Part shown: piece by piece, positions 56,300 through 64,000 of the stretch
How positions within the stretch are numbered: position 1 is the stretch's first letter
How the letters are laid out: the number at the start of each line of letters is the position of its first letter
DNA from: Datnioides undecimradiatus
Lineage: Eukaryota; Chordata; Actinopteri; Lobotiformes; Datnioididae
Direction: 5' to 3'
Length of the DNA: 64,000 nucleotides
Assembly (NCBI GenBank): GCA_008933995.1
Contig: WARS01000007.1
Span: forward strand, 124,001-188,000
Made by a program: the position numbers and the translations under genes
The notes under the pieces: generated by a model
Databases searched by the model: none
Seen by the model: the letters and a program-made list of their open reading frames with translations, nothing else
What the model was told of the DNA's origin: nothing

Positions 56300-57780
56300 A
56301 ATAAATGAAACATGCCCCGGGTGAGTGATTACCATATTGAAATGCATCACCTCCTTTTCTCAAAACGCACTGGAGCAGACCTGAATCACCACACAGCATC
56401 GATTTCATTTTTATTATTGCGTTATTTTCACCCCCGAAAGTATTTCATCTCAGAAAGTTGTAAGCGATTGGTTCAATAGGACAAATATTCTTTTTTAATG
56501 CTACTGTCTTTCCGGTCTCGTTCCAATTTGCTCAGATTATTTCTTGATTTAAAATTGAGACCAAATATAAAACGTGTCGCATTTAACCATGCGCCAGGCG
56601 TCACGTCTCAGCCCTTGCTGTAACAACCCAGCAGTGCTTTTATTAATTTATTGTGGATTTAAAGGCAGATGTAGGCTACAATATGCTGCACATTCGCCCT
56701 GCATGCCCCAGTTTTAATCCTTACTTAATGCCGCGCGTCTTTTACTGAATGGGAGTCTTCTGTTCATTTGCAGCCAAGATTTAACTGCGCATTACAATTA
56801 ACACACATCTTCCATAAATTGGAGAAAATAACAATGACGATTATTGACGTTGTTTTTTAAGTCCGCCCACTGATGAGAAAAAAAAGAGGATTTGGAGAAA
56901 GGGGAGTGGGTTGTGCGTGTGCGCGCGTGCGTGTTCCGCTGTGCCACCATGCATGCAGGTCATGACTCTTTCCTGTTATATTTGCTTTACTGCAGTAGTA
57001 CTGCAGTATGTAATTATTCTATTAAAAAATGCGAAATCATTTTTGGTCTATTTACGGTAGTTTTTATTAAATATATTTAGGCACACGGCAACATAATCAG
57101 GCTGCATTAACACGCTGCGTTCAGCTGTTCTTTATCTATAACATTTTTTTGTGTTTTATTATTCCAGTCAATTTTAGTTTTATTTATAATATTGTTTTAA
57201 ATGTTGCCAGCACGCGCAGCATATGTACAAGTATTCAAGGTGCGCATGTAGAGCCCTCTGCTCTAATTTCGCTTTTATTTGTCATTATTCTATTTTAACA
57301 TGTTCTCATACTAAGACAGACGCAGCCCTGTGAACGATGTTATCCTCGGTTTATTAGATGTGAGCTCGCCTCAGGCGGTTGTACCAATTAGCACGGCAGA
57401 CCAACCACTAAAAATTCCTGTATTTCATCGAAGATCTGGAACATTAGCCGGAGTGAATTATTGAAAAATTATTCTAAAAAAACCACATGATGCGATGTTC
57501 AGAGGAGCTGGGTGTTTTTATCAACCATAACTGCGCTATAGGCCTTAAATCGTTTATAATTAAATGCTAAGGCCCCATAGGATTTGATTCAGGTTTTGGT
57601 TTTATTGTTTATTATTCAAGATGAAGTAATGATTTTTTTTCCTCAGGTTTCAGCATAATAATTAATTTGACCGTAATGTAATGGTGGCACGCTCTACATA
57701 AAGGGAGGTGAAAGATTAAAGTGCGTTTTGTTTCTTAATCCCTCAAATTACAAAAATCCGGGAATCAGATCATATTTATG
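56300..57780. promoter_or_regulatory. Candidate conserved non-coding region upstream of SKOR2
   Basis: About 1.5 kb without recognisable transposons or long simple repeats, dense in homeodomain-like ATTA/TAAT cores (for example 57386-57480 and 57600-57680). It lies 3-4.5 kb upstream of the inferred SKOR2 promoter. Its enhancer role is inferred only from composition and location. Confidence 0.3.
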
Positions 57781-60406
57781 GTTTGTGGGCTGATTGGTGT
57801 GAGGGTTTCTGCAGGGGGGTGTGTATATGCGTGCGTGTCTGTCTGTATTGGTGCATGTGTGTGTAACTGATTCCTCTTGAACTCAATCAAATCAATACGG
57901 AGTAGATTCTAAATAAATAAGTAAAAACACCAAGCACGAAACATCATATAATAAATCTGGGAAAGTTAAAATAAATTACTGCATAAATATAAAAAGATTA
58001 AATAAAACACAAGATTTGATCATAACACCTCAGAGTTTACATTATATCATAGAAACATTTGAATGAGTCCCTGCAGGAGTCCTGTCATGATACTGCATCA
58101 TAGTGGAGACTACACGCAGACTGATTTCAGGCTCATATGAATCTGTAACTCCAGAGATGACAGACTCTCACTGACAGTGTGGATATAGAAGCCTGTCTGT
58201 AACAAAATAGCCCTGCAGTGCTTTGAAATGTGGGGAAAAGCCCATCTACCTTAATTTAATTAAACTGACTCAACTTCAGCTCTGACAAATCTTCCTCTGA
58301 GACAGCAACTGGTGATCCGGTCTGTCTCTGCACACGCTGCAAACAGAGCAGACCAGTAAACTGACGAAACAAACAAAATTACCCTCACGCTTAGGCTGAC
58401 ATTCAAGTCCTCGTATTAAGTCTTCTCCTTATCATAATTTTTGAGTATTTAGCATTTCTCCCTGAGATACAGATTAGGGCTGAGGCATGAAAGGTCAAGA
58501 GCCACCAGCCCTATCATTCATATACGGTGTGTAGTATATCCATATGATAGCTGAGCTCTAGGAAGCTATAATATGAAGCTAGAATACTTTATGGTGGTTT
58601 TATCTGCTCTACTAATTTTGCTTTTGTGGTTGTTGTTTACCCTGATCACTTTGATTTGCTGTGAGGGCACTTTTCGCGTTCATCATGGGATCACTTTGTA
58701 TTTCATGCATGACTTTGAGCAGGACAGAGTGAGGATACTGTATATTCAGAGCTGCTGGCAGATGCAGCTTTACTTACTGAACGATCCGGCTTCATAATTA
58801 AAGGCTTGCTTGACTTTTAATGACCCCTGAACACAAGCAAACTTGTGGAAGTTGTTCTAAGTGGAATGAGTAATGAGACGTTAACAGTGAACACTGAGCT
58901 GAAGCCAATTAGCTCCGGTGCAGACAGACTGCTGGGCGCTACAGTACGCTTTAAATGGAATCAGAGAGCCTACAAGGTCAGAGGGGACAGGATACAGTTG
59001 GTGTGAGTGTGCGCGTATGTGTGTGTAAAGAGGGTACACACAACATGCCTGTTATTTATCCTTTTTCATGCAAACATTCAAAGACTTAGGTCTGTTATAT
59101 ACTACAAGTCAGTAGTGTCCAACTCCATCTTTCACAGTTTTTATTAAAACTCTTCCTAAATACAGATTTTTTATAGCATGCCTGTTTTCAAGAAAGTTTT
59201 ATATCTACTATTGCATCTATGTTCTTCATTTCAAAATATGGACATGATTAGTCCATCTCCATTTGCTTAATGTACATTAATTACAGACAGTTGCTTGACC
59301 ATCCCAGTGAGTGTTTAGTTGCCATTATTGTATGGTCAAAGTTCATTATCATTTCTTGATAATGGGCCTGAAGTGTTCTGGCAACACTTTCTTTGCCTTT
59401 GTGTGCGGGAAATCTATTAAAAACCTCATGGTAAACCATAGAAAAACGGCAGCAGTGACGTGAAATACACCATACTGTTTAATGTTAATGGGCTAAAACA
59501 TGTGAAACCACTGTTCTGGTTCTAAACGTCTTATCTTCTGAATATAGCTCAGATAAGTGTTTCAATAAAATCTGCAGTGCAGGCTGCTTCACTACACTTT
59601 GGTTTTGATACAGATTCAACACAAATTGCTTTGACTGGTTTGGTTGCTTCAGATTGTTGCTGTATATTGTTTATGTGTGTTCTATGTGTGAATAAACATA
59701 ATCATTAACATTAAAAAAGGATTTGGCAATCATTTTGCATTTTAGAGATTGATCTGACGCTGTAAAGCAAAGAAACCTCAGACTTAAGTGAGTAAAGAGG
59801 CAGCTGGGAAGAACAGTGCCTTCCTCCATCCTTAGTGTTGTCATCTTGTTGTTACAGGAGGTTCACGCTGCTTCCTGACTGACACAAACTTGGTAAAAGT
59901 TGGCGCCCCACTCATACAGACAGTACTGTTTTTCCCCTGTCAACCCTTGCGTGCCTAATTGTGGTTAACAGCATTATACATCAGTAAACATACAATTTAT
60001 TTTTTGGATCAGGTTTGTTAAGAGAGGCAGAGAGACAGAGAGAGAGTGAGAGAGAGAGAGATCGCAGACAAGCGACACTCTGTATAGGACTATTATCACT
60101 CGTCCAAGAGAATCATTCAGTTCTCGGCGGGGTGTCAAAGCGACACATCTCGGCGGGGAGAAGATAACTAACCGAGATGATCTCATAGTATCACGGCTTA
60201 ATTTTCTTTACTGGGGAATATTCGGCGGTAATGTAACTTAAATAGGCCATTGTGGAGGAAACTGCATCGTTTTATATGGGACATAAAATCATGGAAACTC
60301 ACCAAAAAGGAAGATTGGCACTTAGGCCTGCACAATGCGTTAAAATGGATTCTGAATGAATTACCACAAATGTTGTCCCATAAGGCCTGTACTCAGTATT
60401 GTCTTG

Positions 60407-60443
<37 letters not shown>

Positions 60444-60649
60444 CTTAATTTTCAACAAAAACTTCAATTCCTCATTGTTATTAACCTTGTACTCATATGT
60501 GAAGAGCTTAGCTCCTAAATGATATGAACACATTTGAAAAGAAAAGGCACGATTAATGGCACGAGAGTAATTGTCTTTTCCCTGTGTTCCTGCATTTACA
60601 TTTCAATGGAGCTCATGTGCAGCAACACACAGGTGAGGGGTGAGTGTGT

Positions 60650-60718
60650 TTCTCGTGGGGTTTGAACCTGCAACCTGCCGAGTTCATGCTCTGCAAAGCA
60701 ACCAGACTAGCAGCTTGA
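60650..60718 (-). other. tRNA-like fragment (pseudo-tRNA or SINE head)
   Basis: On the minus strand GGTTCAAACCC (60658-60668) matches the internal promoter B box of tRNA genes. TAGTCTGGTTGC about 40 bp upstream is a weak A box. The cloverleaf cannot be closed convincingly, so this is more likely the head of an old tRNA-derived SINE than a functional tRNA. Confidence 0.35.
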
Positions 60719-60732
60719 ATCTGATCAATAGG

Positions 60733-61082
60733 CTATGTATGGCCAAAAATATGTAGACAAAGCCTATATAAGAGTACATCCAGATCTAGGGAATCAGTTC
60801 TGACATTATGGTGCCCATGTGCATAAAGCAAGGCCCTAACAGCAAATGGATGTGGTGTGATAGAATCTCATTAACATGCACAGAGCCATGACCCCAACCC
60901 CATCCAGCAAGATTAAATCAAATCAAAGCAAACCCCTGCAGCCAGGTGCCAAAGTCCTGTCTTGGACTTCACAGAAGAGTTGAGACTGAGTTGCATCACT
61001 GTCTGTGGTTTTAGAATGACATATTCATCTATTTCATATTGATGTTTAGTGTATGTCCCCATTCTTTTGGCAATGCAATTGA
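60733..61082. mobile_element. Eroded, internally deleted Tc1-type transposon relic
   Basis: The left end reads TATGGCCAAAAATATGTAGACA and the right end, inverted, TTGCCAAAAGAATGGGGACATACA; these match the terminal repeats of a common fish Tc1 family. Internal pieces still resemble transposase coding DNA ('GTGCCCATGTGCATAAAGCAAGGCC', 'CATGCACAGAGCCATGACCCCAACCCC'). Most of the gene is deleted, leaving about 350 bp. Confidence 0.6.
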
Positions 61083-64000
61083 CATGCATGCATGTGTTGC
61101 ACAATACACGTGATGGATCTGTGGGTCTCGTCTTTCGGCTTTTTCGTGTTTCTGGCTTGTCTGTCCATCTGCCCAAGTAAACAAGAGCTATGTTAATGTG
61201 AACGTTAAGGGCTCTATTAGTGCTGCAGACAGGAAACGGAACAACCAGGGCTTTTTCTATTCGTCTATTATTAATGAGGACTGGAGGTTAATCTACCGCT
61301 TAATCACCAGGCTACACAGAGAGTGATGCAGAGACGCGAGGATGGAGGGGGGCGAATAAAAAGGAGAGAGAGGTTTGTTTCAAACAGAGGATGAGAGAGA
61401 GAGAGAGAGAGAGACAAGGGGAGGAAGGCGAGCATTAGTGACCTCATCAGCTATGATATCAATCAGCAGGTGTTTCTCCGCAAATGTGGACGTGTAAACA
61501 CCTCTGTAATTGTTCCTGTGACGATTATTGTGGTTAAAGCATGAGCTCATCCCATCAGTGCACTGTTTCTGTCCATCACTTAGTTAAACTGCGAGTTTAT
61601 ACTGTTCTCTCAAGTTAGACGATGAAACCAGGAAAAACTGAAAAGTATTCTTTCCCATCTGTATTTTTATTTGGTTACAGACCCACCATACTGCCTCAAG
61701 TGACTAAAGTATACCATTTAATGTCTTTCACGTGGTGGAGATAAACAAGCCTAATTCTAATAAACTTGATCGACGGCTCAGTATAGACCAAAACACAATA
61801 CAGTATTTATTCCTGCATCAGCATGTTTTTTTTCTTCATGTCAGAGAATATAAGCTTGGGTCTCGTGTTTGTGTGTGTGTGTGTATGTACCTGATGCCCA
61901 TGTCGTCATAGTGTTCACACCATCATGGCCTCAGCTTTAATTGTGTAATCCTGTGATCCGGCTTGTAATCCCCTGAAATGTACAGGACAATATCAGTGAT
62001 CTGTGGCAGATTATAAAATGTGGAGCTGATCTGGTTATTGTTTATACGCTGTTAGGAAAATAGTCTGAAAAGTCAGAGTCAGAGAGCACAGAGCGACACA
62101 GAGGCCAGTGTTTCACTCTTCTGTTATATGCAAATCTGCAAGTACAACCATTTTATTCTGAATATATTTCCCAACCTGTTAGAATTATGTCAAAATATGG
62201 CTCATCTCAGTGGTGCATTCATTATGTACTTCTAAACTGGAAATATTTGCGACCACTAGAGACACTTCTTTAGCACATATATCAAATGCTTGGAGTGAAA
62301 CAGCATCATTAACACGGCAGCTTGTGATCAAAAGTTGTGAGAAATTCAAAAACTTCTCCTTCATCCAACTCACATTTGCGACATTTGTGAGTCAAACTAC
62401 AATTAGTTGCCTAATGTGTGTGTATTTACATTTCCATATCCACACCTTCGTTTGAGCGAAAAAGTCCCACTGTCCCTGAATGCTCCATAACTACTGGTTT
62501 CTGTGTTCAGGCGAATTCAGAGGATTACTGTTGCTTGTGACTGTTGATTGTGATATGGAGTTATCATATTTCAACAACAGCCTTATTTTTCACAATTTTT
62601 GGTATCACGAAATTGGGTGTGTTTTTTTGGCTGTTTGACAAACAGAAGTCCGAATATTCGTATATGTTAACAGCAAAGACAGCAGTTATATGCTTCTGGT
62701 TGGAGAAAATAACTCAGAGCAATCCCTCAGTGCTCGCTCCATGTCGCTGTAAAACATGAATGTAAAAACAAAATATGAACAAATACAAAATCTGATATCA
62801 AACCAGACCAAGAACAATCGTCTGGGAAGAAGCAGCTCACACATTTCACTGGCAATTAATGTTCAAACACAAAGAAAGCAGCACTTTTATTTTTCAATTA
62901 TTTGATTTTTAATTATTTGATATTTGTCATAAATGCAGTTCTGCTCAAGGGCTCGCCATTATAGATAGAGGCTGGCTTTTAAAGAGGGGCCACCGGGCAA
63001 AATGGTAAACAACAGAATTAAATGGTAATAATTATTGTTCCAGAAAATAATTATTGTTCAGCTGCCTATCTGCTCTGGTGTTTAAATAAGAACAAGTATT
63101 AGCTCTCTTTTTTTCTTCCGTGAGACAACAGTGTGTGTGTGTGAGACGATGAGGTGGCTGAAGTTGAATAACATATGCAGGACACAGATAGGCTCCCACA
63201 AGAGGCAAGCACAGTCGCACACACACAAAGCTGGAGATTAAACCACACAGGAGGCTTTGCAGATAACAAATACCACACGCAACTTTCTTTTATCAAATAT
63301 CTTATATTTTGTTGGCCAAAGGAGTTACTCGGTCTGTGTTAAAGTATGTGGATTCTTTTTATTTTCTTTCTGATTAGTTTGTCATGTTTACATGGTGCAG
63401 ATGTACTTGCACATAAACTTGAAATACTTGTAAATTCATTGAAAATAATATGTTTGATGATGTAAATGATTGTTGGGTATTTGCAATAACTTTTCACAAA
63501 CAAAACACTTTGTTTCTTCGACACAACAACTTACAAATCATTGGCAGCACATATGGGTGGATTTTACATCTGTATTGTTTTTGACGTGCTAATCCCACAC
63601 ATTAAAATTCAGCATCAAAACAGCTTTCATCATTATTATTGTTATTATTATTCTGCCTGATCTCTCGCTGAATTACTGCTGATCCACTGCAGCATAAATA
63701 CTCTTCTACCGCAGTGTGGGACCGTGAAGTGGAGGATTACCACCGTGGTTGAGAGAGGCGTGCAGGATATTGACACTGATCTGACGGCGCTAATGATGAC
63801 AGCAACAAAGTGAGCCTTTGCTGTTTTTGATGGTGATATCACAACAAGCTTGGGTCACATGGGCAAATTAACAAACACACATACAACGCATGCTCGCTGA
63901 CACAAACACACTGCTTTTTTTAATACATCCCCAAACATTAGGTGCTACAAGATGTTTTCATGTCTATTTTTGGTGGATTAACATTCCCCTTAACATTAAT
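61083..64000. other. Non-coding distal upstream region
   Basis: It contains a GA run at 61388-61412, a GT run at 61868-61884 and otherwise AT-rich sequence. I see no exon, RNA gene or recognisable mobile element. In other vertebrates SMAD2 lies beyond SKOR2 in this direction, but no SMAD2 exon is present here. Confidence 0.5.

Larger units (their letters stand above)
53261..60200. other. Non-coding upstream region of SKOR2
   Basis: No exon recognised. It contains a CpG-rich patch with a palindrome and CRE site (55270-55510, listed separately), GA-rich runs (56195-56232, 60030-60062), and a repeat-poor stretch at 56300-57780 that resembles regulatory DNA in composition. Confidence 0.5.

Noticed and set aside
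58573..58797. 74-codon open frame starting with a hydrophobic stretch
   Set aside because: Single short frame in AT-rich DNA with no family resemblance, no splice context and no promoter signal.
60250..60522. Open frame with FIWDIKSWKLTKKEDWHLGL resembling the end of a LINE reverse transcriptase
   Set aside because: The resemblance is weak and short, no other retrotransposon motif surrounds it, and part of the frame is a GT microsatellite.

Overview
The window is nuclear DNA of a ray-finned fish, most likely a percomorph teleost. The genes are split by GT-AG introns. Gene order and protein sequence are vertebrate, and the non-coding DNA carries (CA)n/(GT)n microsatellites, Tc1/mariner relics and several dispersed repeats that I recognise by pattern as common in percomorph genomes. 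The species cannot be told from the sequence. No viral, bacterial, CRISPR or operon-type structure is present.

Six protein-coding genes can be rebuilt exon by exon. From left to right they are: GALT (minus strand, first seven coding exons; the 3' part lies beyond the left edge), SIGMAR1 (plus, complete, 5 exons), KATNAL2 (plus, complete, 16 coding exons), HDHD2 (minus, complete, 8 coding exons plus a probable untranslated first exon), IER3IP1 (minus, complete, 3 exons) and SKOR2 (minus, complete, 7 coding exons plus a probable untranslated first exon). In every gene the reading phase carries through all proposed splice sites. The predicted lengths are 222, 523, 259, 82 and 805 residues for the five complete proteins. 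GALT and SIGMAR1 are head-to-head across 583 bp; KATNAL2 and HDHD2 converge tail-to-tail.

Layout: 1-18156 is GALT with very large introns full of simple repeats and old dispersed repeats. 18157-18739 is the shared promoter interval. 18740-21125 is SIGMAR1 with its 3' UTR. 22085-22970 holds an inverted, damaged copy of KATNAL2 exon 9 and its flanks, whose source is at 26890-27610. 23684-30690 is KATNAL2. 31023-36640 is HDHD2, with a frameshifted Tc1/mariner-type transposon in intron 3 that sits inside a palindrome. 39065-40135 is IER3IP1. 43075 to about 53200 is SKOR2. 53260-64000 is non-coding DNA upstream of SKOR2 with candidate regulatory sequence and one eroded Tc1 relic.

The genes do not form one pathway: galactose metabolism, ER chaperone, microtubule-severing ATPase, HAD phosphatase-like protein, ER membrane protein and neuronal transcriptional corepressor. 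Their linkage is of evolutionary interest, since it joins neighbourhoods found in human at 9p13 (GALT-SIGMAR1) and 18q21.1 (KATNAL2-HDHD2-IER3IP1-SKOR2). I found no convincing new multi-gene system. The strongest oddities are the inverted KATNAL2 exon copy, a GC donor splice site inside the KATNAL2 Walker A codons with a competing downstream GT donor, and the transposon nested in a palindrome.
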